Virus record (IMG/VR): IMGVR_UViG_3300027985_000661
Span: 1 to 64,000 of that record
Strand: one strand, 5' to 3'
DNA: 64,000 bases
From: a virus
The notes beneath the pieces are model-generated. The model was not told the DNA's origin. It did not search any database and was given only the letters and a program-made list of their open reading frames with translations. Below, piece by piece: positions 12,990 through 22,628 of this stretch. The translations under genes and the position numbers were made by a program. How positions within the stretch are numbered: position 1 is the stretch's first letter; each line of letters begins with the position of its first letter.

Positions 12990-15317
12990 ATGAGTCCAAA
13001 CACAAATCCTAGTGTAGTACCTCATCAAAAACTTTCGCTAAAAGAAAAGAATAAAGAGTGGAGAGAGGCCACTGTAAATTCTTATATAAGTAAATACTAC
13101 TTCGGTGGCAATAATCGTATACAGCGAAAAGAGGAGATGAAAATAGCTTACGATTTGTACAATGGGGTATTCAATGAAAAAGATCTTAAGTATGTTACAG
13201 ATCCTTATAAAGTTGAAGATTCGTTCCCTGCTGCATTGCAGAATATGAATGTTATAAAACCTAAAATTGATTTATTATTAGGAGAACAATCAGGGATGCC
13301 CGATAGTATGATAGTAGCACAAACAAATGAGGAAGCTACAACTAGACTACAAGAGAAGTATAACGAACTTCTAAAAAAGGCTACTATGGAATTAGTTTCG
13401 CAAGGCGGACCTAATGATCCAGTAACAGATAAGGATTTAGATTATTTAGAACAGATAGGTACTTATATGACGAGGGACTTTTCCGATACAGGGGAACAGC
13501 TTGCATATCATATACTTAACTATTTAAAAGAAAAAGAAAACATAAAAGAGAAATTCTTTAAAGGTTTTCAGGATTTACTAATTGCTAGTATGGCTGTTTT
13601 TTATAATGGACAGTCTAATGGCGAACCTATTTTTGAAAGGGTAAATCCCCTACAGTTCAGCTTCGATTATAGTCCTGAAGTTGAATATATAGAAGATGGA
13701 GAATGGGCGTGTAGAAGAATGCGGATGACTCCTTCAGCTATATATGATAGATTTTATGACCTAATGGACGAGCGTCAATTAGACGAATTGTTATCTCGTT
13801 TTAATAGCGGGTCTTCTGAAAGAGGGGCAAACAATGAATTCAAAGCTTTATACTGGAGAAACATTCCTACTACTGATTTTAACGATAGTGATAATTTTAC
13901 AAGCAATACTATAGATGTATGGCACGTAGTATGGAAATCATTTAAAAAAGTAGGCTTTATAACGTACACTGACGATGATGGCGAGGTGCAACAAGATGTT
14001 GTAGACGAAACTTATAAACCATCTGCTAATGAAGAGATTTATTGGGATTGGGTAACTGAAGTATGGGAAGGGTATAGAATAGGGCATGATTTATTTATAG
14101 GCATTCAGCCTATAGCAGAGCAGTCTATATCAATAGATAATCCGAATAGCAATAAGTTGCCATATAGCGGTATAGTTTATAATAACAATAATACTGCCCC
14201 TAAATCTTTAGTAGAGATAATGAAGCCGTTGCAGTATATGTATATTGTAGTATGGTATAGGTTAGAGACTGCATTAGCTAGAGATAAAGGTAAAGTATTA
14301 AATGTTGATATAACTCAAATACCGGTATCTATGGGAGTAGATACTAATAAATGGTTACATTATTTATCTTCTGCCGGTGTTAATTTTATAAATCCTTACG
14401 AAGATGGATGGGATATACCAGGTAGGGAAGGCGGCAAACCTTCTGCTTTTAATCAGTTTTCTTCTCAAGATTTGACAATGTCGAATGTTATCATTGAGTA
14501 TATAAACTTAATGAACAAGATAGAAGAAATGATAGGGGAATTATCAGGGGTATCTAGGCAACGGCAAGGTCAGGTGCAGACTAGCGAGTTAGTAGGCAAT
14601 GTTCAACAAACTATAATACAATCGTCGCATATTACTAAAGGGTTGTTTTTTGCATATAGTCAAGTTAAAAAGAGAGCACTTAATAATTTATTAAATAGTG
14701 CCAAGAACATTTATAAGAACTCTGGTAAAAAGAAGTTGCATTATTTTACCGACGACATGACTAGGGTTTTTATGGATATTACTGATGACTTTTTATTTTC
14801 TGATTTTGATATCTTTATTACAGATAGCACTAAAGAAAATCAAGATTTAGAAATGCTAAGACAGTTATACCAACCTGCTATGCAAAATGGAGCATCCCTA
14901 CTTGATATTGCAGAAATAGCTTCCTCTACTAATATGACGGATATTAAAACCAAATTAGATAGGATAGAAAAACAAAGAAAACAACAAGAAATGCAAATGG
15001 TAGAAGCTCAGCAGCAGGCACAAACTGAGGCAGCGGCTATACAATCGCAAATGCAACAAGCTCAAATGCAACTTGAATTGGAAAAACTACGAGTAGATGA
15101 GGCCGATTCTATTAGGAGGGCAGAGACTGCTATACAAGTTGCTTTAATAAATGCAAGTAAAACAAATGAAGTAAAAGATACTTCTGTCCCTGATCTGGAT
15201 ATTAAAAAGTTTGATGAGGAATCCAAACTTAAAAGAGATCAGTTAAATGAACAAATTAGACACAATAAAGCTACTGAGTCAATCAGTAAGATAAAATCAA
15301 ATTCTAGTACTAAGTAA
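12990..15317 (+). CDS. Portal protein, 775 aa
   Basis: The dodecameric ring through which DNA enters and leaves the head. It lies between TerL and the scaffold-like gene, as in crAss-like phages. Typical features are the N-terminal NSYISKYYFGGNNRIQRKEE and LLLGEQSGMPDS segments, a middle strand/helix clip-stem region (LVEIMKPLQYMYIVVWYRLE), and a C-terminal Gln-rich helical barrel (residues ~660-715, e.g. QQQAQTEAAAIQSQMQQAQM). The long Gln-rich C-terminus matches a barrel extending into the head. Confidence 0.93.
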   Translation: MSPNTNPSVVPHQKLSLKEKNKEWREATVNSYISKYYFGGNNRIQRKEEMKIAYDLYNGVFNEKDLKYVTDPYKVEDSFPAALQNMNVIKPKIDLLLGEQSGMPDSMIVAQTNEEATTRLQEKYNELLKKATMELVSQGGPNDPVTDKDLDYLEQIGTYMTRDFSDTGEQLAYHILNYLKEKENIKEKFFKGFQDLLIASMAVFYNGQSNGEPIFERVNPLQFSFDYSPEVEYIEDGEWACRRMRMTPSAIYDRFYDLMDERQLDELLSRFNSGSSERGANNEFKALYWRNIPTTDFNDSDNFTSNTIDVWHVVWKSFKKVGFITYTDDDGEVQQDVVDETYKPSANEEIYWDWVTEVWEGYRIGHDLFIGIQPIAEQSISIDNPNSNKLPYSGIVYNNNNTAPKSLVEIMKPLQYMYIVVWYRLETALARDKGKVLNVDITQIPVSMGVDTNKWLHYLSSAGVNFINPYEDGWDIPGREGGKPSAFNQFSSQDLTMSNVIIEYINLMNKIEEMIGELSGVSRQRQGQVQTSELVGNVQQTIIQSSHITKGLFFAYSQVKKRALNNLLNSAKNIYKNSGKKKLHYFTDDMTRVFMDITDDFLFSDFDIFITDSTKENQDLEMLRQLYQPAMQNGASLLDIAEIASSTNMTDIKTKLDRIEKQRKQQEMQMVEAQQQAQTEAAAIQSQMQQAQMQLELEKLRVDEADSIRRAETAIQVALINASKTNEVKDTSVPDLDIKKFDEESKLKRDQLNEQIRHNKATESISKIKSNSSTK

Positions 15318-15319
15318 CT

Positions 15320-16450
15320 ATGAAAAAAGAAGAAGCAATATTAGATTTAGGAGGGTTTTCCGCCGCATTTGGGGCCTTATCTAATGAAGGAGAATCCGGT
15401 AGTAATACGCCTGTAAACGAATTACCTATTGTAGATCCTAGTGAAATAACAGAAACCGAAGAAGAGGAAGAAGAGGAAGACCTGCAAGAAGATGAAGTTG
15501 AAGAAGTAGAAGAAGAGGAAGAGGAAGAGGAAGAAATTCTAGATCCGGACAAATCTTCTACTAAAGAAGAGGAAGTTGATGTAATAGAAGGATTTGGGGA
15601 TTATGAACCCGAATTAGCTTCTGTAGTACAAGAAAAACTTTTTGAATCTTTCGGATGGGAAATTGAAGAAGGAGAGCAATTTAATTCTATTGATGATATC
15701 TCTAAATTCATACAAAAAACTATAGATGATAATTCTATACCTGTGTATGCCAGCGAAGAGGTCAAGGCCATGGATGAGTATGTAAGAAATGGGGGAGAGT
15801 TATCTAAGTATTTCGATAGTGTACATAAAGGAGTACAGGTAGATAATTTCGATATAGATAATGTCAAGGATCAAAAAGAAGTTGTAAAAGAAAATCTTAA
15901 GCTAAAAGGTTATACAGAAGAAAGGATAACACGAGCCCTAGAACGGTACGAAGATGCTGGAACTTTAAAAGAAGAAGCCGAAGATGCTTTAGATTTAGTT
16001 ATAGAATATAAAAATAAAATTTCAGAAAGGCTATTAGAAGAGCAAAGAAATGAGCAAGCTGCTATACGCGAGCGCCAACAAAAATATCTAGAGGACGTAG
16101 AAAATGAAATAGAAGGACTATCTGATATACGAGGTATTGCCATATCCAAAGCTGAAAAGAAGCAACTTATGGATTACATGTTTAAGCCTACTTCAAATGG
16201 AAGATCGCAATACCAAAATGATTATGAGAAAAGTCAAAAGAATCTTATTGAGTCGGCTTATTTTACTATGAAGGGGGATAAGTTGGTTCAGAAAGTCACG
16301 AAGAAAGCAAATTCTGAAGCTGCGCAAAAACTTAGGGATAAACTTGCAAGTAAAGGCAAACGAGGAAAAGATCAAGGTGATGGTAATAGCGGCGGTTCGT
16401 ACTTAAGCTTTTTAGAAGCTGCAAATAGACAGCTTAAAAAACCCTTCTAA
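15320..16450 (+). CDS. Acidic scaffold-like head assembly protein, 376 aa
   Basis: Located between portal and MCP, where scaffolding or head-maturation proteins lie. Residues ~47-75 are almost all Glu with a few Asp and Leu; the rest is helical with coiled-coil stretches (AGTLKEEAEDALDLVIEYKN, LLEEQRNEQAAIRERQQKYL) and a basic C-terminus (SKGKRGKDQGDG) that could contact the capsid shell. These are typical scaffold properties, but no conserved motif proves it. Starts 2 nt after the portal stop. Confidence 0.65.
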   Translation: MKKEEAILDLGGFSAAFGALSNEGESGSNTPVNELPIVDPSEITETEEEEEEEDLQEDEVEEVEEEEEEEEEILDPDKSSTKEEEVDVIEGFGDYEPELASVVQEKLFESFGWEIEEGEQFNSIDDISKFIQKTIDDNSIPVYASEEVKAMDEYVRNGGELSKYFDSVHKGVQVDNFDIDNVKDQKEVVKENLKLKGYTEERITRALERYEDAGTLKEEAEDALDLVIEYKNKISERLLEEQRNEQAAIRERQQKYLEDVENEIEGLSDIRGIAISKAEKKQLMDYMFKPTSNGRSQYQNDYEKSQKNLIESAYFTMKGDKLVQKVTKKANSEAAQKLRDKLASKGKRGKDQGDGNSGGSYLSFLEAANRQLKKPF

Positions 16451-16483
16451 AATTAATATAAAGTTAAATTAAATTAATATATA

Positions 16484-17950
16484 ATGCAAAATAACGTTTT
16501 AAACGGCCTGCAATTATATCGTACTAAATGGTTTTCAGACTTAGTAGATGAGAATATGTTGTCTAATGCTCTTATGACTAGGCCTCATGAAGTATCTACA
16601 GTGCTTTCGTACATCTTTGGTACTTTCGAAAACAACAGTGTTATTGATTTCCTTACTTCTGGTATGGGTAAAACAATGACAGTGGCTAACCGCCAGTACG
16701 AATGGCCAGTTATGATTCAACATGACAAAGCTATCGAGATTTATGACGCTAAATGGAACGGAGCTTCTATTACAGCTACAGATACTCCTGGTATCAATAA
16801 CACTCCAGTTCAAATCTATGTAAAAGAAAAATGGTTTGGTCCGGGTGCTATATTAGCATTTGATACACGTGAGTTCCAAGCTCGTATAGCAGGGGAACCT
16901 TTCCAGGACGGGGATTACTTTGTTTATACTTTAGTAACAGCGGATGGTCAGGCAGGTTCTTATATTCCACCTTCATTATTAGAGGCTGGTAAAAAAGTAT
17001 CACGTGAAGGTTCTGCGTACGAAGAGTACAGTGAAGAAGCTGACATCGTAAACTACAATACTCCATTCAAGTTGAGAAACCACTTGACTACTATGCGTCT
17101 TTCTTATGATATTACAGGAGATGCTTATTCAAGTGTGATGGTAATCGCAATGAAAGATCCTAAATCAGGTAAACAATCTTATTTATGGTCAGATTACCAA
17201 GAGTGGGTAGCGTTACGTCAATGGTATGAAACAATCGACCGTTTCTTAGTATACTCTCAGTATAATGCTAATCAAGATGGTACTACTTCTGTAAAAGGAA
17301 CTAATGGCCGTCCAGTATATATTGGGGCAGGTTTACTTCAACAAATCGCTTCTTCTAACCGTGAGTACTATACTAAACTTACTACTGATTTATTAGAAGA
17401 TTACTTATTTAACTTATCTTACAACCTTTTAGGTCGTGGGGAACGTAAATTCGTAGCTTTTACAGGTGAGATGGGTATGAAAGAGTTTGATCGCGTTTTA
17501 CGTGAGAAGGCCTCTGGTTACCAATTAGTAGATACTAAATTTATTTCTGGTTCTGGTCAAGAGCTTACTTTAGGTGGCCAATTCACTACTTATAAGATGC
17601 TTAATGGTATAGAGTTGACATTGAGACACATGCCTCTATATGATAACCCAGTGTATAACCGTAATTTACACCCTGTATCTGGTAAACCTTTAGAGTCTTA
17701 CAGAATGACATTCTTAGATTTTGGAATGCGTGATGGGGAATCTAATATTCAAAAGGTAGTTCGTAAAGACCGTGAAATGTCAATGTGGCATATCGCAGGT
17801 TCTGTAGCACCAGGCGTAGGACACGCTAAATCTATCTCTACTCTTAGAGCTAATGCTAAAGATGGTTACTCGGTTAATTTCTTAACAGAGCAAGGAGTTA
17901 TGATGAAAGATCCTACAACTAGTGGTGAATTAATCATGGAAGTAGAATAA
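16484..17950 (+). CDS. Major capsid protein (crAss-like, HK97 fold), 488 aa
   Basis: The shell-building protein. Recognised from its crAss-type N-terminus (NGLQLYRTKWFSDLVDENML), the segment NRQYEWPVMIQHDKAIEI and the C-terminal part FLDFGMRDGESNIQKVVRKD, as well as position after the scaffold-like gene. Codons are strongly optimised (CGT for Arg, TAC, TTC, GGT), unlike most neighbours, as expected for the most abundant virion protein. A terminator follows directly. No N-terminal cleavage site is obvious. Confidence 0.95.
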   Translation: MQNNVLNGLQLYRTKWFSDLVDENMLSNALMTRPHEVSTVLSYIFGTFENNSVIDFLTSGMGKTMTVANRQYEWPVMIQHDKAIEIYDAKWNGASITATDTPGINNTPVQIYVKEKWFGPGAILAFDTREFQARIAGEPFQDGDYFVYTLVTADGQAGSYIPPSLLEAGKKVSREGSAYEEYSEEADIVNYNTPFKLRNHLTTMRLSYDITGDAYSSVMVIAMKDPKSGKQSYLWSDYQEWVALRQWYETIDRFLVYSQYNANQDGTTSVKGTNGRPVYIGAGLLQQIASSNREYYTKLTTDLLEDYLFNLSYNLLGRGERKFVAFTGEMGMKEFDRVLREKASGYQLVDTKFISGSGQELTLGGQFTTYKMLNGIELTLRHMPLYDNPVYNRNLHPVSGKPLESYRMTFLDFGMRDGESNIQKVVRKDREMSMWHIAGSVAPGVGHAKSISTLRANAKDGYSVNFLTEQGVMMKDPTTSGELIMEVE

Positions 17951-17960
17951 TAAGGCTTTA

Positions 17961-17990
17961 GGGGCAGCCCGTTAATGCCCCTTTATTTAT
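17961..17990 (+). terminator. Terminator after the major capsid gene
   Basis: GGGGCA (17961-17966) pairs with TGCCCC (17976-17981) across a 9-nt loop, followed by TTTATTTATTT. It allows the capsid message to be made in excess of downstream genes. Confidence 0.7.
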
Positions 17991-18013
17991 TTAAAATCTT
18001 CTAACAAAAAGTT

Positions 18014-18760
18014 ATGGAAGTAAGAATTAGACATATTCGATCACAAGAGTGGTCTGGAATACATAAATACCCTAATTGTGCAGATGCTTTAGGATCTTAT
18101 TATACAAGATCCGGCAATAGATATACAGGGCTTACAAAAGAGGAAGCGACAGAACTAGGTGAAATTTTGGGTTTTGATTTAAGACCACAATCTAATTTTT
18201 GGGATACCTTTAGAATTAGAATAGGATCGGAAGACATTGTTTTAAATCCAGAAAAGGATGCGATGGATAAATTAAAATATTTATTTTTAAAAAGCCACAA
18301 AAGAGTAGCGGAATCCATAAGTAACCAAAAACCAGGAGCTTATTATTATATAAGTATAAAAGAACAAGAGGCTCAAAAAGCTAATGAGTATAGCCGTAAT
18401 AAACGTAAGGCATACAAAGAGTTTGATAAAATGAAGCCTGAAGACATTAAGAAATGTTTGAGGATTTATGGATATAAATCGGATAATGTTTCAGACGAGG
18501 TTGCTGAAGATAGGTTGATGACATTGTTAGAGCAGAACCCTGCTAGATTTTTTGAAAAGTGGGTAGATAACAAAAATAGAGCTTCAGAGTTCTTACTTGA
18601 AGATGCTGTAGCTAAAAATGTTATTCGCAGAAATAAAGGAATGCATACATACGGTACAACTACTTTAGGTAATACAAAAGAATTTGCAATTGCATTTTTA
18701 GATAGTCCTGAAAATTCAGAAATTAAAGCAGCTATTATAAACGATACAAACGTTAAGTAA
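18014..18760 (+). CDS. Conserved-type crAss structural-block protein, 248 aa
   Basis: Lies between MCP and the connector paralogues. The N-terminal ~110 residues are strand-rich (MEVRIRHIRSQEWSGIHKY, NFWDTFRIRIGSEDIVLNP); the C-terminal half is helical, with a region (KMKPEDIKKCLRIYGYKSD) that looks like a small helical SAP-type or three-helix unit. Position suggests a virion or head-completion protein. I cannot assign a specific role. Its stop overlaps the next start (TAATG). Confidence 0.6.
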   Translation: MEVRIRHIRSQEWSGIHKYPNCADALGSYYTRSGNRYTGLTKEEATELGEILGFDLRPQSNFWDTFRIRIGSEDIVLNPEKDAMDKLKYLFLKSHKRVAESISNQKPGAYYYISIKEQEAQKANEYSRNKRKAYKEFDKMKPEDIKKCLRIYGYKSDNVSDEVAEDRLMTLLEQNPARFFEKWVDNKNRASEFLLEDAVAKNVIRRNKGMHTYGTTTLGNTKEFAIAFLDSPENSEIKAAIINDTNVK

Positions 18761-19356
18761 TGACTGTTTTACAGATGCATGATTTGTTAGATAAAAAGCT
18801 GGGAGAATATCCTGGCTTTGAATCTTACGAGTGGAATTTAGATATAGACGATAAAGACCATTGGCTTACTCAGGCACAGAGAATGTATACTGAACAATTA
18901 TTTAAAGTTGATAAAACTCAACTTAATGGCCTTGTCGAGTATAAAGAAGTGGGTTTAGAAACTAACTTTAGAAATAACAGAAACGCCTTTATTTTTCCTG
19001 CTAATTCTGATACTTACGTTGGGGTATTGGATATTAAAGTAGGTGATAAAAAAATACAGGAAGTATTATTACATTCTATTATTGAAATTTTACGTAAAGA
19101 GGATCCTTATTTACCATCTCCTTATTATGCTACGGACAGAAATAAGGTAATAGTAGCTAAAGATCCATATAGTAAAATAAATAAAATTGAAATAGGGTAT
19201 ATTAAATATCCTTTAAAGTTAAGATCGTTTAAAGAAACTTTAGAAGATACAGACATGTGCCAATTACCTGAAAGGTATCATATAGAGATAGTCAGATTGG
19301 CAGTTAAATTAATAATAGAGATGTTAGAATCTCGTAAAATAAGTATAATACTATGA
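18760..19356 (+). CDS. Connector-like virion protein, paralogue 1 of 4, 198 aa
   Basis: First of four consecutive paralogues. Shared marks are the start MTVLQMHDLLDKKL, a helix with WLTQAQRMYTEQLF, a variable beta domain, and a C-terminal helix (LPERYHIEIVRLAVKLIIEM). The layout resembles head-tail connector (gp4-like) proteins that form rings under the portal. This copy ends shortly after the conserved helix. Its stop overlaps the next start (ATGA). Confidence 0.62.
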   Translation: MTVLQMHDLLDKKLGEYPGFESYEWNLDIDDKDHWLTQAQRMYTEQLFKVDKTQLNGLVEYKEVGLETNFRNNRNAFIFPANSDTYVGVLDIKVGDKKIQEVLLHSIIEILRKEDPYLPSPYYATDRNKVIVAKDPYSKINKIEIGYIKYPLKLRSFKETLEDTDMCQLPERYHIEIVRLAVKLIIEMLESRKISIIL

Positions 19357-20081
19357 CAGTATTAGAAATGCATGAAGCTATAAGACTTCAATTAGATAAG
19401 ACTAATAACTTCGCTGCTCCTGATTTTCTAGATGAAGAATTAGACTATTGGCTTAATGAGGCTCAGTTAGAACTCATAAAGCAAAAGATGTTCGGCAATA
19501 ACTATCGAAAAGAAGATTTCGATATGGGCACAAAAAGAGCGGACGACTTAAGTATATTAATGAGGTATTCAAATGAATTAACTTATAATGTAGCTAATGG
19601 ATCTCCTTATTTTAGGCCACATGCTTACCATCCAAATGTTGCAGTAGTAAATATAGTAGAAGATACTATGCCGGAGTACTTATTTTATATAGGAGCTGAC
19701 TTTTTAGTTACAGATCCTAATGCCCCCAATCCTACTGTAAAGCCAATGGAAACTACAGTAATAGAGCAAAAACATATAGGTAAATTAGTAGAAACTCCTT
19801 ATAATAAACCCTTTTTAAAAAATGGGTATGTTTATTTAAAAGAAGGAGAAGTGAATGTTATTTACGACCCCTACTCTACTCCAATATCTATATATGTATC
19901 CTATTTAAGAAAACCCGCTACTTTGACTAGCGGCATACCGGGGATAGGAGAATTGGGTACATCTGAATTGCCTGAACAAGTACATCCAGAAATAGTATCT
20001 TTAGCTGTAAAGTTACTTCTAGAGAATATAGAGTCGCCAAGACAACAAACAAATGAATTTGAATTAAGTAGAAAAGAATAA
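19353..20081 (+). CDS. Connector-like virion protein, paralogue 2 of 4, 242 aa
   Basis: Second paralogue, with MTVLEMHEAIRLQLDK at the start, YWLNEAQLELIKQKMF in the first domain, and LPEQVHPEIVSLAVKLLLEN at the end. The middle beta domain is longer than in copy 1. Coupled to copy 1 by an ATGA overlap; 2-nt gap to copy 3. Confidence 0.62.
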   Translation: MTVLEMHEAIRLQLDKTNNFAAPDFLDEELDYWLNEAQLELIKQKMFGNNYRKEDFDMGTKRADDLSILMRYSNELTYNVANGSPYFRPHAYHPNVAVVNIVEDTMPEYLFYIGADFLVTDPNAPNPTVKPMETTVIEQKHIGKLVETPYNKPFLKNGYVYLKEGEVNVIYDPYSTPISIYVSYLRKPATLTSGIPGIGELGTSELPEQVHPEIVSLAVKLLLENIESPRQQTNEFELSRKE

Positions 20082-20083
20082 AC

Positions 20084-20776
20084 ATGACAGTACGTGAAAT
20101 GCAAATGGCTTTCGATACAAGAATTCAATTAGTATCTGAAAGAGAAGAGGTTATGGAAAAACCCGATTCATATACTATACTTCAATTCTTAAATAGAGCT
20201 CAAGAAAAATATATAAATGATAATTTTTTAAGTGAGGGTACTTTAAAGGAAAATATAGAGTTTATACAGAAAAGATCTGATATACTTAGAAATATTATAA
20301 AAAGGCATACTAATGTAGAAAGTCTTATTCCTATGTCCTCTACTGAAGTTGATGGCGGTATAGAAATGGAATTACCGTCAGATTATTTATATTATTTGAA
20401 ATCCTTTTCTTATGCAACTAACTCATTAGCCGGTATTTCAACTAAAACTTGGACTCCTAATAGAGTAGTTAACCATAGCGAATTAGATATGATTACTAAT
20501 GGGGTATTTAATACTCCTATACTTAGAAAGCCATGTGTAGTATTCGAAGAGGATGATAAAGCAATACTTTATAAAGATAGAGATACAGAAGTATATAATT
20601 TAAATTATATATACCTTAGAAAACCTTATGAAATGTCATTAGAGGCCACGGCCCCTAATACACCAGCAGGATTAACTAATGTATGTGATTTAGATAGTTA
20701 CACACATTTAGATATAGTAGAATTAGCTGTATCTATGTATATAAAAGATTACAAGTACAAATTAAGTCAGCAGTAA
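20084..20776 (+). CDS. Connector-like virion protein, paralogue 3 of 4, 230 aa
   Basis: Third paralogue, starting MTVREMQMAFDTRIQL, with FLNRAQEKYINDNFL in the first domain and SYTHLDIVELAVSMYIKDYK at the end. The segment MELPSDYLYYLKSFSYATNS in the middle parallels LPADYYHKVGESSTIEFTS in copy 4, so copies 3 and 4 look closer to each other than to copy 1. Confidence 0.62.
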   Translation: MTVREMQMAFDTRIQLVSEREEVMEKPDSYTILQFLNRAQEKYINDNFLSEGTLKENIEFIQKRSDILRNIIKRHTNVESLIPMSSTEVDGGIEMELPSDYLYYLKSFSYATNSLAGISTKTWTPNRVVNHSELDMITNGVFNTPILRKPCVVFEEDDKAILYKDRDTEVYNLNYIYLRKPYEMSLEATAPNTPAGLTNVCDLDSYTHLDIVELAVSMYIKDYKYKLSQQ

Positions 20777-20782
20777 TAAGAT

Positions 20783-21469
20783 ATGACAGCTAGAGAAATG
20801 CAAAGCAGTTTTGAGTATAAAGCTAACCAATATGATTCAGAAGCAATAATGCATTCTCATCTTATTTTCCATTGGCTTAATGAAGCTCAAAATGAAATTG
20901 TAAAAAGTTTATTTGAGGGAGATACTAAAGATAAAATAGCCTTCGGGCAAACACAAAGAATAGTAGATGATTTAAGTATACTAGTTAAAGAATCAAAAAT
21001 TCCCACATCTTCTGGGTCTTCTTTGACTATAAAACCTAATTCTTTTGTAGCTACTTTGCCTGCTGATTATTACCATAAGGTAGGGGAATCGAGCACAATA
21101 GAGTTTACTAGTTTAAATGGGGGTAGTACTATAGTTAAAGTTCAGGGTGTAACTGAAAGTACATCTGATACTTTTAATAGTCAGTACAGTGATCCATATA
21201 GTGAACATAAGTTACACTATGAGACTGCTAAACCACTTAGATTATTTAAACAGAACTTTGTAGAATTGATCACAGATGGTAACTATAGTGTTACTTTTTA
21301 CCATTTGAGATACCTTAGATTGCCTGTTACAATAGGTTTAGATTTAAATGATTGCGAGTTGCCGGAACATCTTCATTATGAAGTTGTTAATTATGCTTTA
21401 AGTTTATATTTTAAATCTATAGGGGATAATAGATATCCTGCTTATAAACAGGATTTAAACCAAAATTAA
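20783..21469 (+). CDS. Connector-like virion protein, paralogue 4 of 4, 228 aa
   Basis: Fourth paralogue: MTAREMQSSFEYKANQ at the start, HWLNEAQNEIVKSLFEGD in the first domain, and LPEHLHYEVVNYALSLYFKS at the end. Lies directly before a gene with capsid-like codon optimisation, closing this head-connector group. Confidence 0.62.
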   Translation: MTAREMQSSFEYKANQYDSEAIMHSHLIFHWLNEAQNEIVKSLFEGDTKDKIAFGQTQRIVDDLSILVKESKIPTSSGSSLTIKPNSFVATLPADYYHKVGESSTIEFTSLNGGSTIVKVQGVTESTSDTFNSQYSDPYSEHKLHYETAKPLRLFKQNFVELITDGNYSVTFYHLRYLRLPVTIGLDLNDCELPEHLHYEVVNYALSLYFKSIGDNRYPAYKQDLNQN

Positions 21470-21479
21470 ATAAAACACT

Positions 21480-22547
21480 ATGTTAAAAGGAGTAAATGAG
21501 ATATTAATCGGGAAGGATATTACCCGCACAGCAGCCCTAGTAGACGGCGCAGATGTGAAAACTATCCAAGAAAACATCGTAGAGGGAGAAGTTGTAGTTT
21601 TAAATAAAGACTTCGAAGTAGCTGCTGCCGCAATTACCTACTCTGACTCAGATGTTTTATATATAGCAGAAGGTTCTAGCGAAACTTTTGATTATGCTAA
21701 TGAGGCCGGTACTGCGTTTTCAGGTCGTAGACTTATCTTGTCTGCGCCTATTAATGGTAAGGGCGTTAAATTGTATAGTGGGAAAGCCTACAGCGCCAAG
21801 CCCGAACAAGTCACTACTATCCCTGCTATAAGCGATTCTATCGTTGCAGGTACTGAGTATGTTTTACGTTTAGTATATAAAGATATTCCTGAACACCCTG
21901 GTCAATTTACTCAAACTTATCGTTATGTAGCTAAATCTGGAGATACTTCTACAGATGTATTTGATGGATTACGTAAGCGTATTGTAAAACATACAGGTAG
22001 ATTAGCTATCTCTGGAAAAGGAGGTTCACGTGTAACTGCTAATGCTTTAGGTCAAGCTAGTTTAATCTTAACTGGTAAAGCCATTCCTGAGTGCACTACT
22101 TCAGTAAAAGATATAGATGAGTTAACTCAAGTATATTTTGAAGCCTACTTAAACTATGTTGATAGTAATGGCTTCTGGACAGAAGTTGGTCTTTCTACTG
22201 CTAAATCTACAGTAGCTCATGGTAGAGGAAATGGTACTTGGGAGGTTATTAGGGATGTTGAAAAACGCGCTAAGAGTTACAGAGGTATCGAGAATCGTAT
22301 TTGGTTCCCTGTATTTGAACCTGAATTCCGTACACTTAAAGGTGCAGAGTATGGTCAAATAGTTATCGAACACGATGCTGAATATCGTTCTTCTGACAAT
22401 CAGTACAATAAAGAAACTTCATTAACTACTGTTATCGCAGTAGCCAATGAAACTGGAACTAACCAGGGAGTGAATATCCAAACAAGATTGAATGCTTGGA
22501 TGACTTCATTACCTAAAAGTTTTGCTGCTATTGCAATATTCTCATAG
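21480..22547 (+). CDS. Second abundant virion protein, auxiliary-capsid candidate, 355 aa
   Basis: Codon use is as optimised as in the MCP (CGT, GGT, TAC), and the gene has its own terminator, so it should be made in large amounts. The product is mostly beta with few charges at the N-terminus (MLKGVNEILIGKDITRTAAL) and a conserved-looking C-terminal domain (IWFPVFEPEFRTLKGAEYG, LNAWMTSLPKSFAAIAIFS). CrAss-like virions contain an auxiliary capsid protein besides the MCP, encoded a few genes downstream of it; this gene fits by position and expression. A tail-tube-type protein is the alternative. Confidence 0.55.
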   Translation: MLKGVNEILIGKDITRTAALVDGADVKTIQENIVEGEVVVLNKDFEVAAAAITYSDSDVLYIAEGSSETFDYANEAGTAFSGRRLILSAPINGKGVKLYSGKAYSAKPEQVTTIPAISDSIVAGTEYVLRLVYKDIPEHPGQFTQTYRYVAKSGDTSTDVFDGLRKRIVKHTGRLAISGKGGSRVTANALGQASLILTGKAIPECTTSVKDIDELTQVYFEAYLNYVDSNGFWTEVGLSTAKSTVAHGRGNGTWEVIRDVEKRAKSYRGIENRIWFPVFEPEFRTLKGAEYGQIVIEHDAEYRSSDNQYNKETSLTTVIAVANETGTNQGVNIQTRLNAWMTSLPKSFAAIAIFS

Positions 22548-22569
22548 TCTATAGTTATAGATAATACAA

Positions 22570-22602
22570 GGGCGGTCGAGTAAAATCGTCCGTCCTTTTT
22601 TT
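22570..22602 (+). terminator. Terminator after the abundant virion protein gene
   Basis: GGGCGGTCGA pairs with TCGTCCGTCC (two G-U pairs) across a short loop, followed by seven or more T. Clear intrinsic terminator separating the capsid genes from the fibre region. Confidence 0.8.
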
Positions 22603-22628
22603 GTTTAATAAAATAAATAAATACTAAT

